The position numbers and the translations under genes are program-made. Below the pieces are notes generated by a model. That model did no database searches. It was given only the letters and a program-made list of their open reading frames with translations, and was not told the origin of the DNA. This document shows positions 32,916 through 42,464 of a stretch of DNA of 64,000 nt, one piece after another. Origin of the DNA: Hyphococcus sp. (GTDB lineage: Bacteria > Pseudomonadota > Alphaproteobacteria > Caulobacterales > Parvularculaceae); assembly GCA_013002535.1 (NCBI GenBank), contig JABDJK010000001.1, positions 1-64,000 on the forward strand, given 5' to 3'. Positions within the stretch are counted from its first letter, which is position 1. The number at the start of each line of letters is the position of its first letter.

Positions 32916-34994
32916 CTACTCCCGCGCCGCATACCCCGATGGTTTCATCTCGCCGTCAGCGAACATCTGCATCTGATCGGTATGGTGCAGCGAGGCCGGG
33001 TCGTCGACGGCCGAGCCATAAGGCTGCACCGTCCAGGATTGCGCGCGGCCATCTATATCCCACTCGACGAGCATGATGAAGCTATCGCCAAATTGCGAGA
33101 CCATGCGTCCGTCATCCGGGAACGTGAACGTACCGATGGCGCGCAGCGCATCGGGCCCACCGGTGACGGGTATATCGACATCGCCCAACCGCATGCGCGA
33201 TACGTCGCTCAAGGGCGCGTCGAGCGCGCCGAAATGTTCAATCATGTGCCGCGCGGATTCACGCAGCAGCGTTTCAAAAGGCGGCAGCTCTTCTTTCAGG
33301 TAGTTAGCGCGAAATAATTTATTGAGGAGAATACAAGCGAGGCCGTCCGCCGCGCCCTTGCCGTCCTGCGCCCAGTCCCAGGTTTTTAGAAGCGCTGCCG
33401 CTTCTCTCGTTTGCGGGTCATCGCTTTCGATTGCAGACAATATCTCCATCTGCCCGCCAATGCGCGACGCTGGGTCGTAGGCAACGTCAAATTTCACGCG
33501 GTCCAGTTCTTCGCGGCTTATAGACGGAATTTCTTCCAGAAGTTTTACGGCGCGAATGATGCGGTTGGTCATGCGCGTCTCAATACCCATGTTCGCTGGG
33601 TAATCATCCGGGTTCAAATTATCTTCCGGCGCGGTTGCAACGAACGGCGTGTTGTTTGCATTGACAATGTAGCCGGCCACTGGGTTTTCCAGCCGCGGGC
33701 TCGCCTCAAAAGGGAGAATATCCGTCCACAATGCGTTCGGATCATCGCCCGGCAATACGCCATGCCAGTCATAATCCGGCGAGCGGTCCGGAAAAGACGC
33801 GTTATAAATATGCGCGATATTGCCGAGCTTGTCGGCATAAACGAAATTGAACGCCGGGATCGACTGAATGCGCAAAGCGTCCAGAAATTCATCGTAATTC
33901 GTCGATTTCGCCAGCGCCAGATAAGATTCCATGTGATGAACGTCGTTTATCCCCGGCCAGCGTGCGGCGTACCATCCGTCTGACGTTTTGAACGCCGGCC
34001 CATGGACCGACCAGTGAAATGTCTGCGGAACCGGCAGCGTGAACGGCCCCATTTTTACCCGCAGCCAAACGCGTTTCGATTCAAGCTCACGCCACACCTC
34101 GCCGAATTTGTAGCGCTTGCCTTTGGTTGTCAGTTTGTAGACATCGATAATGTCCGGCAGATTGACCGTATTGGTCCAGCCGAGATGATCATTGTGGCCC
34201 AGGAACGGCAGCGGCCCGCCCGGAAAATTGGCCCCGTACATGCGCCAGCCCTCGCCGCTTTCAACGCGAAGCTCGTACCACGCGACCGGGCCCGACCAGG
34301 GCTGGTGCGAATTGGAATATAGCCGCGTCTTTCCGTCTGCGGAACGATTGGGCGCAATGGCGAATGCGTTGCTCCCGCGCGGCAAGCTGTCTCGCAAGGC
34401 GTTTGGCGGCAAATCCCCGACGGCAAGGGCGCCGATCACTTCGTCAGCGCCGAAGAATAAGGGCGCGGTATAAACAAACCCGCCTATTACGTCCTTGCCG
34501 GTGATGGGGAATAAATCGCCGCGCAAAATTTCGTCTTTGTTCTCCGCCGCAAACCGATTGAGCCCGTCGGCATAGGCTTCAACAAAGGCGCGGGTCTTGA
34601 CGCTCAGTTGCGTTTCATAGCCGGCATCGAGAACGTCGTTCATGCGCAGAATGTGGGAAAGCGCGTCGGCTTTTGCGCCTTCCGGACCGATATGGGCCCC
34701 GAGACGGCCACGTATCGCCAACAGCTTTGTCTGAATGGTCTCGAAATCGTCCTCAGCGTGAGCGAGCGCAACGCCGTATGCCACGGCTGCGTCGGTTTCA
34801 CCGCGTATAGTCGGCACACCCCAATCGTCGCGCGTGATTTCGTAATCGTCGCGCAAGACGATTTTATAGTCAGGCGTTTGCGGCCGATCCCAAATTGCGA
34901 GGAATACTGCCGCGATTGCCAAGATTGCGACCAATCCAATGCTGATGACTTTGACTATTTTCAAAATGTCCACCTTGGTTATTTTCGCGCCCAT
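32916..34994 (-). CDS. Penicillin acylase family protein (Ntn hydrolase)
   Basis: 692 residues. An N-terminal membrane segment (about 14-34) exports or anchors the chain. The alpha part begins ITRDDWGVPTIRGETDAAVAYG, as is usual. The self-cleavage site is at SLPRGSNAF, making Ser208 the N-terminal nucleophile of the beta chain, with SNSHQPW and NFPGGPLPFLGHND following. The family cleaves amides such as beta-lactams, N-acyl homoserine lactones or cyclic lipopeptides; which one is not predictable. Two Lys/Arg-rich residues before the membrane segment suggest a cytoplasm-in start. It stands alone. Confidence 0.92.
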   Translation of the reverse strand: MGAKITKVDILKIVKVISIGLVAILAIAAVFLAIWDRPQTPDYKIVLRDDYEITRDDWGVPTIRGETDAAVAYGVALAHAEDDFETIQTKLLAIRGRLGAHIGPEGAKADALSHILRMNDVLDAGYETQLSVKTRAFVEAYADGLNRFAAENKDEILRGDLFPITGKDVIGGFVYTAPLFFGADEVIGALAVGDLPPNALRDSLPRGSNAFAIAPNRSADGKTRLYSNSHQPWSGPVAWYELRVESGEGWRMYGANFPGGPLPFLGHNDHLGWTNTVNLPDIIDVYKLTTKGKRYKFGEVWRELESKRVWLRVKMGPFTLPVPQTFHWSVHGPAFKTSDGWYAARWPGINDVHHMESYLALAKSTNYDEFLDALRIQSIPAFNFVYADKLGNIAHIYNASFPDRSPDYDWHGVLPGDDPNALWTDILPFEASPRLENPVAGYIVNANNTPFVATAPEDNLNPDDYPANMGIETRMTNRIIRAVKLLEEIPSISREELDRVKFDVAYDPASRIGGQMEILSAIESDDPQTREAAALLKTWDWAQDGKGAADGLACILLNKLFRANYLKEELPPFETLLRESARHMIEHFGALDAPLSDVSRMRLGDVDIPVTGGPDALRAIGTFTFPDDGRMVSQFGDSFIMLVEWDIDGRAQSWTVQPYGSAVDDPASLHHTDQMQMFADGEMKPSGYAARE

Positions 34995-35538
34995 TTATGC
35001 GGTGAAACGGTTGGTGGATAAAGTGGTTGGCGCAGTCGTAATTACAGTTGAATTAACCACGCGCGATTCAGCCCCCGGAGGGCACTCTTTCATAAAACCC
35101 GCTAACGGTGGATAGTTATCCTCATGGCTTTGGGGCGCCTTATAAAGAGCGGTATGAGAAGTTTAAAAAGCTACAACCACGGGCGTAGCCGTCCCCCATT
35201 TACGAGGGAAGTGTTGAACAAAGTCAGGCGCAGGGGTTTAGCTAAAAATCCGAAAACGGCCCCTCGGTCGCGGCCAATGACCTCAACACCTCCCCGGCAA
35301 ACGGGGGGAGGTAGGCTCAAAATGATAGTCTACAAAGCGTATCACCAGACCACAAATTAGGAATTTCAATGACGTGAAAAACCAACTGTCCAACGCCTCG
35401 TCGGAACCCCAAAATCTACGCCGCTCGCGCCGCGAAGACCAGACCAAATTCGCCGCAAACTCAGGCGGGGCAAGGGACGCAACAGATTCAAAAATTGCGA
35501 CAACCGTCGCAGGGAACGTAGCTTTAAAGCGAAAACCA
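34995..35538. other. 544-bp intergenic region with a G/C hairpin
   Basis: It lies between the penicillin acylase start and the SRAP stop. A hairpin with arms ACCTCCCC (35288-35295) and GGGGAGGT (35305-35312) resembles common intergenic repeats of the CCTCCCC/GGGGAGG kind. The rest has open frames of low quality only (basic, Arg/Pro-rich). I see no gene I would defend. Confidence 0.5.
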
Positions 35539-36216
35539 CTAAAGCGAAATTTCTTCGATCAAGTCCGGGCCGTCATTGCGCGGCGAGCCGACCTTCTTCG
35601 TTACCGGATAATGCTCCCAGGTTCCCTTCGCCGCGGGCGCGATCAAATCGGAAAACATTTCCGTGTCGCGCTCGTCGGCGGTGAGCCAATCATCGAAATG
35701 TTCCGGCTCAATCACAACCGGCTCCCGGTGATGCAGGCCTTTGACATCTTGTCCGGCCGCGATGGTAATGATCGCCGCAGTATCGATTTCACCGCCATCG
35801 GGGTCCGTCGCCGTTTCCCAGATCCCGGCGAATCCAAAAAGGCCCCCGCGCGAAATGCGAAACGGCTGTTTCCCGTCGGCGCCCGCTTTCCATTCGTAAA
35901 ACCCATCAGCGGGTATCAAACATCGCCGTCGTTTAAAAGCGCTTCGAAAAGTCGGCTTTTCCGCGACGGTTTCACCACGCGCATTGATCAACGGCTTCGA
36001 TCCCATACGCTCATGGTAATCTTTCTTCGCCCAGCTCGGTATAAATCCCCAGCGCATCAACGCATATTCGCGTTTCCCCGCGTCACTCATGCGAATCGAG
36101 GCAATCGGTTGGGACGGCGCCACGTTATAGCGTGGCGGAAAATTGTCGCGAATATCGACGTCGAACATATTGCCGACTTCGGAAGGCGTGGAATTGAGAT
36201 GGTAACGTCCGCACAT
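35539..36216 (-). CDS. SRAP domain protein (HMCES/YedK-like abasic site shield)
   Basis: 225 residues. All SRAP active-site elements are present: Cys2 (MCGRYHL), exposed after Met removal, Asn in PLINARGET, Glu108 in ADGFYEWK and a histidine in KGLHHREPVVI. SRAP proteins form a thiazolidine crosslink with abasic sites in single-stranded DNA and protect them. The NUDIX gene starts divergently only 23 bp away, so both promoters must lie partly inside the opposite gene or be very compact. Family assignment is firm. Confidence 0.93.
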   Translation of the reverse strand: MCGRYHLNSTPSEVGNMFDVDIRDNFPPRYNVAPSQPIASIRMSDAGKREYALMRWGFIPSWAKKDYHERMGSKPLINARGETVAEKPTFRSAFKRRRCLIPADGFYEWKAGADGKQPFRISRGGLFGFAGIWETATDPDGGEIDTAAIITIAAGQDVKGLHHREPVVIEPEHFDDWLTADERDTEMFSDLIAPAAKGTWEHYPVTKKVGSPRNDGPDLIEEISL

Positions 36217-36239
36217 ATGATCCGGATTATAATCGCAAG

Positions 36240-36686
36240 ATGACGAATAGCGAGACCATTCGGATTGGCGTGGGCGCAGTAATTTTTCGCGGTGACGAAA
36301 TTTTGCTCATCAAGCGCGGACGCGCGCCGTTCAAAGGCCATTGGTCTATACCCGGCGGCGGCGTCGATTATGGCGAGAAATTGCGCGACGCGATTGTCCG
36401 CGAAGTCCGCGAAGAAACCGGCGTAGAAATCGAGAATTTGATTTTGCTCGATGTGTTCGAAGCAACGCCCGATCTGGAAGGCGTCGAGCTTCACACGGTA
36501 ATGGTCGATTACATCGCCGATTGGCGCAAAGGCGAGCCGGTCGCCGCGGATGACGCACTGGAAGCCGAATTTGTCCCAATTGAGACCGCCCTCGCCCGGC
36601 TTTCCTGGGACGAAACCCGCACCGCCGTTGCAGCGGCGGTTGAGCGCAGAAGCGGCGGTTCCGGTGCGGTCATAAAAGGGCTATAA
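36240..36686 (+). CDS. NUDIX hydrolase
   Basis: 148 residues. The Nudix box is complete: GGGVDYGEKLRDAIVREVRE followed by ETG, fitting GX5EX7REUXEEXGU with a small start variation. The preceding IRIGVGAVIFRGDEILLIKR and PFKGHWSIPGG are typical of ADP-ribose pyrophosphatase-like or MutT-like members. The substrate is not predictable; being next to an abasic-site protein, a nucleotide-pool role is attractive but speculative. Seven bases separate it from the TIGR02301 gene. Confidence 0.9.
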   Translation: MTNSETIRIGVGAVIFRGDEILLIKRGRAPFKGHWSIPGGGVDYGEKLRDAIVREVREETGVEIENLILLDVFEATPDLEGVELHTVMVDYIADWRKGEPVAADDALEAEFVPIETALARLSWDETRTAVAAAVERRSGGSGAVIKGL

Positions 36687-36693
36687 TTTTGGT

Positions 36694-37188
36694 ATGTTGT
36701 TTAACGTTATGAATAGGAAGTTTTTGGCGCTAATCGGCATCGCGGCCCTTACTGCCCACGCAGTTTTCTCATCTGCGGCGGCGCAGACTGCGGCTGATTA
36801 TCAACAACGCCACAGCGATTTGGTTTCACTGGCCAGCATCTTCGGAACGCTTCATCATATACGGCGCAATTGCGAACCACGCATGGAGGCGGACGCTTGG
36901 CGCAACCGGATGAAGAGGATTGTCGAATTAGAGGACCCACAACCCGCCGCCCGCGAGGAAATGGTAAAGGCGTTCAACAGAGCCTATCGCGACGCGCAAC
37001 GGCGTTTTCCGGGCTGCAGCCGCACCGCAGAAGATTACGCCGCCGCGCGCGCTGACGCGGGCGACAAAATTGTAGCGCGCCTGATGGCCCCCCTCTACGA
37101 GGCGATGGAAAGTTATGAAGATGCACCGCAGATCTGGCGTGGCAATATCTCGCCGAGCCCACCGATTATTGATCAAGATGCAGATTAA
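36694..37188 (+). CDS. TIGR02301 family exported protein
   Basis: 164 residues with a signal peptide (KFLALIGIAALTAHAVFSSA) cleaved near AAAQT. The mature part follows the TIGR02301 pattern: LVSLASIFGTLHHIRRNCEP, a second cysteine in RFPGCSRTAEDYAAARAD, and helices rich in Ala and Arg. Function unknown; the family is restricted mainly to alphaproteobacteria and often lies beside a NUDIX gene, as here. A start at 36709 (MNRKF) is also possible. The stop overlaps the convergent pyrC stop by four bases. Confidence 0.85.
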   Translation: MLFNVMNRKFLALIGIAALTAHAVFSSAAAQTAADYQQRHSDLVSLASIFGTLHHIRRNCEPRMEADAWRNRMKRIVELEDPQPAAREEMVKAFNRAYRDAQRRFPGCSRTAEDYAAARADAGDKIVARLMAPLYEAMESYEDAPQIWRGNISPSPPIIDQDAD

Positions 37189-38246
37189 TTATTTCGCGCC
37201 AAAGTCCAGGCCAATTCCTCGCCTGCATGAAACGGTTTAATTTTCGCCTCTCCGACCTCAATGAACTCCGGCACGGTTTGCGTTTGACGTTTTAACGCGA
37301 TCTGTTCCTCGTTTAACGGCAAGCCATAGAACCGCGGCCCATTTTCCGACGCAAACGCCTCCAGCATACCGAGAGCGCCCTCTTCCTCAAACGTCTTTGC
37401 GTAACTTTCCAGCGCGGTCGGCGCATTGAATACGCCGGCGCATCCACACGCTGACTCTTTTGCATCAACAGTGTGCGGCGCCGTGTCTGTACCGAGAAAG
37501 AATTTCGGCGTTCCGGATGTTGCCGCCTTGCGCAAGGCAAGTCGGTGTTTTTCGCGCTTTGCCACCGGCAAGCAGTAATAGTGCGGACGAATGCCGCCCG
37601 CGAATATCGCGTTCCGATTATATTCCAGATGATGCGGCGTGATAGTCGCGGCGATATTTTCGCTTGCGCTTTGGACAAACGCCGCCGCCTCTTCAGTTGT
37701 GATGTGTTCAAAGACAATCTTCAGGGCGGGAAAATCCGCGACAAGTTTTTCCAGGATGCGTTCGATAAACAATGCCTCACGATCAAAGATATCTGTTTCC
37801 CGATCGGTAACTTCGCCATGGACCAAGAGTGGCATGCCGATGCGCTGCATCGCCTCCAGCACGGCATAAATATTTTTGATGTCCGTAACGCCGTGCGCCG
37901 AGTTTGTGGTCGCGTTGGCAGGATACAATTTGCAGGCCGTAAAGACGCCCTCCGCGTGACCTTGCTCCACTTCTTTTGCGTTTATATCGTCGGTCAGATA
38001 GCAAGTCATCAATGGCGTGAAGTTCAAGGATGGATCAACAGCTTTTACTATCCGAGAACGGTACGCCTCAGCCGCTGCAACCGTCGCGATCGGCGGCGTC
38101 AGGTTCGGCATGACAATGGCGCGGGCGAAACTGCGCGCGGTATGATTAGTTACCGCCTCCAGCATCGCGCCATCGCGCAAATGCACGTGCCAGTCGTCTG
38201 GCCGCCTCATCTTCAAGATGTCATTATTTCCAACCGAAGTCGCCAT
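37185..38246 (-). CDS. pyrC: Dihydroorotase, PyrC type
   Basis: 353 residues from ATG 38246, near the usual length for E. coli-type PyrC (about 348); longer readings to 38279 or 38339 add no similarity. Zinc ligands are in DWHVHLRDG (His20, His22), the carbamylated lysine in FTACKLYPANAT, then LLVHGEVTD, IVFEHITT and FLGTDTAPH. It closes carbamoyl aspartate to dihydroorotate in pyrimidine synthesis. It is divergent from ygfZ with about 100 bp between. Confidence 0.94.
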   Translation of the reverse strand: MATSVGNNDILKMRRPDDWHVHLRDGAMLEAVTNHTARSFARAIVMPNLTPPIATVAAAEAYRSRIVKAVDPSLNFTPLMTCYLTDDINAKEVEQGHAEGVFTACKLYPANATTNSAHGVTDIKNIYAVLEAMQRIGMPLLVHGEVTDRETDIFDREALFIERILEKLVADFPALKIVFEHITTEEAAAFVQSASENIAATITPHHLEYNRNAIFAGGIRPHYYCLPVAKREKHRLALRKAATSGTPKFFLGTDTAPHTVDAKESACGCAGVFNAPTALESYAKTFEEEGALGMLEAFASENGPRFYGLPLNEEQIALKRQTQTVPEFIEVGEAKIKPFHAGEELAWTLARNN

Positions 38247-38347
38247 GTTGTTTCCGCTGCTTTCAAGCGCGGTAGGCATACCATCGCGCTCTCGCAGATG
38301 GCAATGACGCTCGCCCAGCGCTTTGCAAATCCGCGACAAAGGACTAC

Positions 38348-39100
38348 ATGGCGCTGATGTCAGATGTTTGCGTGATTCCCGATCGAATCATCATCGCCGT
38401 AACCGGTGAGGATGCTACAACATTCCTGCAAGGCCTTGTCACCAATGGGCCGCCGACGCAAGGCGGCTGTCTATCTGCGCTACTAACGCCGCAGGGTAAA
38501 ATCCTGTTTGAGTTCACTCTCATCAAATCTGACGACGGATATGTTCTCGCTGCTCATTCCGACGCCTCAGAAGCCCTCATCAAACGCCTCAAGCTTTATC
38601 GTCTACGCGCAAAAGTAGGTATTGAGGCTTCCCCAAAGCTCAAGTTACTCAGCGATAATCGTATTGCCGAAGCAGAATTCAATGCAGAGCTTAATTCCAG
38701 CTATCACGAGCGTCGCATCCATGCTGGCGTACCGCAATGGGGTTCTGACTTTGGTTCCAACGAAGTCTTCCCGATGGACGTCAACTTCGACCTCCTCAAT
38801 GGCATTGATTACAAAAAGGGTTGTTTCGTTGGTCAGGAAGTCGCGAGCCGAATGAAGCGCAAGGGCGACGCACGCAAACGTACGTTGATTGCCAAATTCG
38901 ACGGAGAGGCGCCGGAGAAAGGCGCCGCTGTCACTGCCGGGGACTCAACGCTAGGAACAATCATGTCTGGCGTTGACGGCGCCGCGCTCGCGCTCATCCG
39001 ACTTGATCGTTGGTCCGCCGCTCGTGATGACGGACGCGAAATATTGGCCGGTATTCGCCCCATAACGCTCACCACGCCGACATACATGGATAGCGAATAG
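38348..39100 (+). CDS. ygfZ: Folate-binding YgfZ family protein
   Basis: 250 residues. The family signature KGCFVGQEVASRMKRKG is intact, including the cysteine. The N-terminal half resembles GcvT (IIIAVTGEDATTFLQGLVTN). YgfZ uses folate to support repair or assembly of some iron-sulfur enzymes. AAAGGA lies six bases before the ATG. It is followed after four bases by tag, suggesting one transcript. Confidence 0.92.
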   Translation: MALMSDVCVIPDRIIIAVTGEDATTFLQGLVTNGPPTQGGCLSALLTPQGKILFEFTLIKSDDGYVLAAHSDASEALIKRLKLYRLRAKVGIEASPKLKLLSDNRIAEAEFNAELNSSYHERRIHAGVPQWGSDFGSNEVFPMDVNFDLLNGIDYKKGCFVGQEVASRMKRKGDARKRTLIAKFDGEAPEKGAAVTAGDSTLGTIMSGVDGAALALIRLDRWSAARDDGREILAGIRPITLTTPTYMDSE

Positions 39101-39104
39101 AAAA

Positions 39105-39698
39105 ATGCCACAGACACCGAAGCTCCATTGCCTCTGGGCCCCTGCCGACGACCAAATCTATCGTAATTACCACGACACAGAATGGGGTGTTCCCGAGTAT
39201 GATGATCGCGCGCTATTTGAGAAATTGATACTCGATGGTTTTCAGGCAGGCCTCTCCTGGCGAACGATCCTCTACAAGCGAGAGAACTTCCGCAAAGCGT
39301 TCGACGGTTTTGATCCTCAGAAAATCGCCCGTTATCGCGAATCCAAAATCAAACGCTTATTAGCCGACACTGGCATCATCCGATCAGAAACCAAAATCCG
39401 CGCAACAATCGGCAATGCTAAAGCCTGGCTGCAAATTATGGATTCCGAATCCAACGGTTTTTCCGAATATTTGTGGGATTTTGTTGGCGGCAAACCAATC
39501 GTAAATACTGTCAAAAATTACAAAGATCACGCGGTAAAATCACCAGAAAGCGAAGCGATGTCGAAAGACTTAAAACTGCGTGGCTTTAAATTCTGCGGCC
39601 CAGTTATTGTATACGCATTTATGCAGGCCGTTGGTATGATCAACGATCACGAGGTTGCTTGTCCGAGGTATAAAGCCGTACAAAAGCTGGTAAAATAG
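39105..39698 (+). CDS. tag: DNA-3-methyladenine glycosylase I
   Basis: 197 residues. The Tag pattern is clear: HCLWAPADDQIYRNYHDTEW with GVPEYDDRALFEKLIL, LSWRTILYKRENFRKAF, and the zinc ligands Cys and His near the N-terminus with His/Cys in INDHEVACPRY. The enzyme removes 3-methyladenine from alkylated DNA. It lies four bases after ygfZ. Confidence 0.94.
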   Translation: MPQTPKLHCLWAPADDQIYRNYHDTEWGVPEYDDRALFEKLILDGFQAGLSWRTILYKRENFRKAFDGFDPQKIARYRESKIKRLLADTGIIRSETKIRATIGNAKAWLQIMDSESNGFSEYLWDFVGGKPIVNTVKNYKDHAVKSPESEAMSKDLKLRGFKFCGPVIVYAFMQAVGMINDHEVACPRYKAVQKLVK

Positions 39699-39762
39699 CC
39701 GCGTGCGGAGAGCACGGAAATTGCGGGTAGAAAATTAAACACCTGTCGTCGGAGTAAATAAA

Positions 39763-40920
39763 ATGCACAACCATACCCCGGACATTCGCATAGCGGCCAC
39801 AGGCCTCTATACGCCGCCGAACTCCATTTCGAACCAAGAGCTTGTCGAAGCATTCAATAACTTTGTGGATTTATTCAATGAAGAACATGCCGTGCAAATC
39901 ACGTCGGGTGAATTAGAACCTCTGCAAAAATCGTCCGCCGAATTTATTGAAAAGGCGTCAGGGATCAAATCGCGATACGTCATAGACAAAGACGGTATAC
40001 TTGACGTTAAACGCATGGCGCCGCACATCCCCTCTCGCCCTGATACCCAACTTTCCATACTTGCCGAAATCGCGGTTGCAGCTGCACGAGATGCGATGCG
40101 TAGCGCCGATCTGACTAGCGCAGATATAGATGGAGTGATTTGCGCCGCATCGAATCTTCAACGCGGTTACCCTGCAATCGCCGTAGAAATTCAGGACTCC
40201 CTTGGCATAGAGGGCTACGGATTTGATATGAATGTCGCCTGCGCCTCAGCGGCTTTTGGCATCGAAGCAGGCATGGGCTTGATCCGAACCGGCGCACGGC
40301 GGGTGTTGATGGTCAATCCTGAAATCTGCACCGCGCATTTGAACTTTCGCGACCGGGACAGTCATTTCATTTTTGGCGATGTGGCAACCGCCGTCATTCT
40401 AGAGCGCAACGAAGAGCCGCCCAAAAACGAAGGCTGGGAAATTCTCGGATCCAAATTATTGACGAAATACTCCAATAATATTCGAAACAATTTTGGTTTT
40501 CTCAACCGCTGCGAGCGCGATGTTGATGAAGCGCCGGACCCGCAACTTGACCCATTCACTGATAAATTGTTCAGACAAGAAGGTCGGAAAGTATTCAAAG
40601 AAGTTGTTCCCATTGTCAGCAATTTGATAACCGAACATTTGGCGGAAACTGGCGTCGCGGCAAGCGATGTAAAGCGGTTTTGGCTCCATCAGGCGAATCT
40701 CTCAATGAATGAATTCATCGCGCGGAAAGTTCTCGGACGGGACGCCGACACCATCGAGGCGCCGGTCGTCCTTGACCAATATGCAAATACATCATCAGCC
40801 GGGTCGATTATCGCTTTCCATAAACATCGTGATGATATTGCAATTGGTGAAATCGGTGTAATTTGCGCCTTCGGCGCCGGGTACTCTGTCGGTTCCGTGA
40901 TTGTGCGGCGCGCCGCCTGA
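39763..40920 (+). CDS. Beta-ketoacyl-ACP synthase III family protein
   Basis: 385 residues, about 60 longer than housekeeping FabH because of inserts near 35-90 and 215-285. The catalytic triad is complete: Cys160 in FDMNVACASAAFGIEAG, His in FWLHQANLSMNEF, and Asn in DQYANTSSAGSI. Such long FabH-like condensing enzymes start fatty acid or specialised acyl chains; which acyl-CoA is used cannot be told. No other fatty-acid synthesis gene is adjacent, so it may be the accessory type that can support FabH function. It has its own spacer on both sides. Confidence 0.88.
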   Translation: MHNHTPDIRIAATGLYTPPNSISNQELVEAFNNFVDLFNEEHAVQITSGELEPLQKSSAEFIEKASGIKSRYVIDKDGILDVKRMAPHIPSRPDTQLSILAEIAVAAARDAMRSADLTSADIDGVICAASNLQRGYPAIAVEIQDSLGIEGYGFDMNVACASAAFGIEAGMGLIRTGARRVLMVNPEICTAHLNFRDRDSHFIFGDVATAVILERNEEPPKNEGWEILGSKLLTKYSNNIRNNFGFLNRCERDVDEAPDPQLDPFTDKLFRQEGRKVFKEVVPIVSNLITEHLAETGVAASDVKRFWLHQANLSMNEFIARKVLGRDADTIEAPVVLDQYANTSSAGSIIAFHKHRDDIAIGEIGVICAFGAGYSVGSVIVRRAA

Positions 40921-40992
40921 TACGAGTATTTTCCTAGCATTCATAAAGAAATCATAACCTGATAATAAATCTAAGACCGAATTGGCGGATAC

Positions 40993-41607
40993 ATGACCAA
41001 CGAGCTCCACAAAAACGATTTGCCCGACGGGTTGGATTTCGGCCGCGTCGTCGCTGTCGACACAGAAACCATGGGTTTGAATACTTTGCGCGATCCGTTG
41101 TGTGTCGTTCAACTATCTTCGGGGGATGGCGACGCCCATGTGGTGCAGCTGAATCGAAGTAATTATGACGCACCGAATCTGAAGCGATTAATGGCCGATC
41201 CCAATGTGTTGAAGATTTTTCATTTCGCGCGCTTTGATCTGGCAGCCTTAAAACATTGGCTGGGCGTCGAAACAACTCCGGTATATTGCACCAAAATCGC
41301 ATCTAAATTATGCCGAACCTACACGGATAGGCATGGGCTTAAGGATTTGACTCGAGAATTGTTGAGCGTCGATTTGTCTAAGCAACAGCAATCTTCCGAT
41401 TGGGGCGCGGAGACTCTTTCAAAAGCGCAAATCGATTATGCAGCTTCAGACGTGCTCCATCTTCACGAAATTCGCGATCGGCTGGAGGAAATGCTACAGC
41501 GATCAGGCCGCTCAAAACTTGCACAAAAGTGCTTTGAATTCCTGCCAACCCGCGCCTCTCTGGATCTCAATGGTTGGCCGGAAACCGATATTTTCGCCCA
41601 TTCTTAG
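40993..41607 (+). CDS. rnd: Ribonuclease D, short form (DEDDy exonuclease)
   Basis: 204 residues comprising only the 3'-5' exonuclease domain. Acidic motifs: RVVAVDTETMGL (ExoI), KIFHFARFDLAAL (ExoII) and IDYAASDVLHLHEI (ExoIII with tyrosine). The C-terminal HRDC domains of full-length RNase D are absent, as in many alphaproteobacteria. It trims 3' ends of tRNA precursors and other stable RNAs. It comes before lptC, a common alphaproteobacterial order. Confidence 0.9.
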   Translation: MTNELHKNDLPDGLDFGRVVAVDTETMGLNTLRDPLCVVQLSSGDGDAHVVQLNRSNYDAPNLKRLMADPNVLKIFHFARFDLAALKHWLGVETTPVYCTKIASKLCRTYTDRHGLKDLTRELLSVDLSKQQQSSDWGAETLSKAQIDYAASDVLHLHEIRDRLEEMLQRSGRSKLAQKCFEFLPTRASLDLNGWPETDIFAHS

Positions 41608-41720
41608 CGATTATATATGGAATACCGCGACGATCTTCATATTTCGCCGTGAAAGGCTATATACAATGGGCCGATCGAATATTGACGATCCGCTGATAAA
41701 CCAATGAATGAGCCAGTTCA

Positions 41721-42416
41721 ATGACAGAAGGCAATGCATCAAAATCAAGATTGCACGCCTTACCGAACCAGGCGCGCACGACGAGCGCGAAAGCCTTTGC
41801 CCATTCGCGTAATATTCGACGGTTGCGAATTTTGCTCCCGCTAATTGCAATTGGTTTAGTCGCTGCATTTTTCTTGAATACACAAAAAGCGGAACCAGAA
41901 GATCCGATTTTGCGCGAAGCCAGGCAAATGACCGCGACAGATGATGAGTGGGTTACCGCTAATCCAAGGTTTGCCGGAATCGACGAAAGTGGAAATCCAT
42001 TTGAGATTACTGCTCGCGCCGCCACACGAAATCCGGCTGAAAGGGACCTGGTAGAACTTGAATTCCCGCAAGCGGTACAGGGCGAAAACTCCGAAACGAC
42101 AGTTGTGAAGGCCAATCGCGGATTGTATCGTTCAGATGCGAATATGCTGGAACTGATAGATAATGTTCAATTGGAACACACGATTGCATCCGGAACATAC
42201 ACGTTTGAAGCGCCCAATGCGATCGTTTCGATTAATGACGATGTTGTCACGAGCGATAATGGAATAGGCGGCGCTGGGCCGGATGGCATGGCAATAAAAG
42301 CTGACCGCATGAAGGCCTATAATGCGGAGGGACGCGTCATTCTGCAAGGAAATGTAAGTATGCGACTTTTTCCAAAGGACAAGGATGACGCGACCAAAAA
42401 TGAAGATTCAGAGTGA
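41721..42416 (+). CDS. lptC: LPS export ABC transporter periplasmic protein LptC
   Basis: 231 residues. A basic cytoplasmic N-terminus (about 34 residues, longer than in E. coli) precedes one membrane segment (ILLPLIAIGLVAAFFL). The periplasmic LptC domain follows (EWVTANPRFAGIDESGNPFE, TVVKANRGLYRSDANMLELI). LptC takes LPS from LptB2FG and passes it to LptA. It is followed by lptA after 48 bp, in the lptC-lptA-lptB-rpoN-hpf-ptsN block. Confidence 0.92.
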   Translation: MTEGNASKSRLHALPNQARTTSAKAFAHSRNIRRLRILLPLIAIGLVAAFFLNTQKAEPEDPILREARQMTATDDEWVTANPRFAGIDESGNPFEITARAATRNPAERDLVELEFPQAVQGENSETTVVKANRGLYRSDANMLELIDNVQLEHTIASGTYTFEAPNAIVSINDDVVTSDNGIGGAGPDGMAIKADRMKAYNAEGRVILQGNVSMRLFPKDKDDATKNEDSE

Positions 42417-42464
42417 AAGTAACTTTTTTCTACGTGTTTTAAGAATGTTTTGGTGGTGAGGAAA

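Noticed and set aside
35374-36243. 289-residue plus-strand frame opposite the SRAP gene
   Set aside because: Antisense to the full SRAP gene, whose active-site residues are intact; translation is basic and without motifs.
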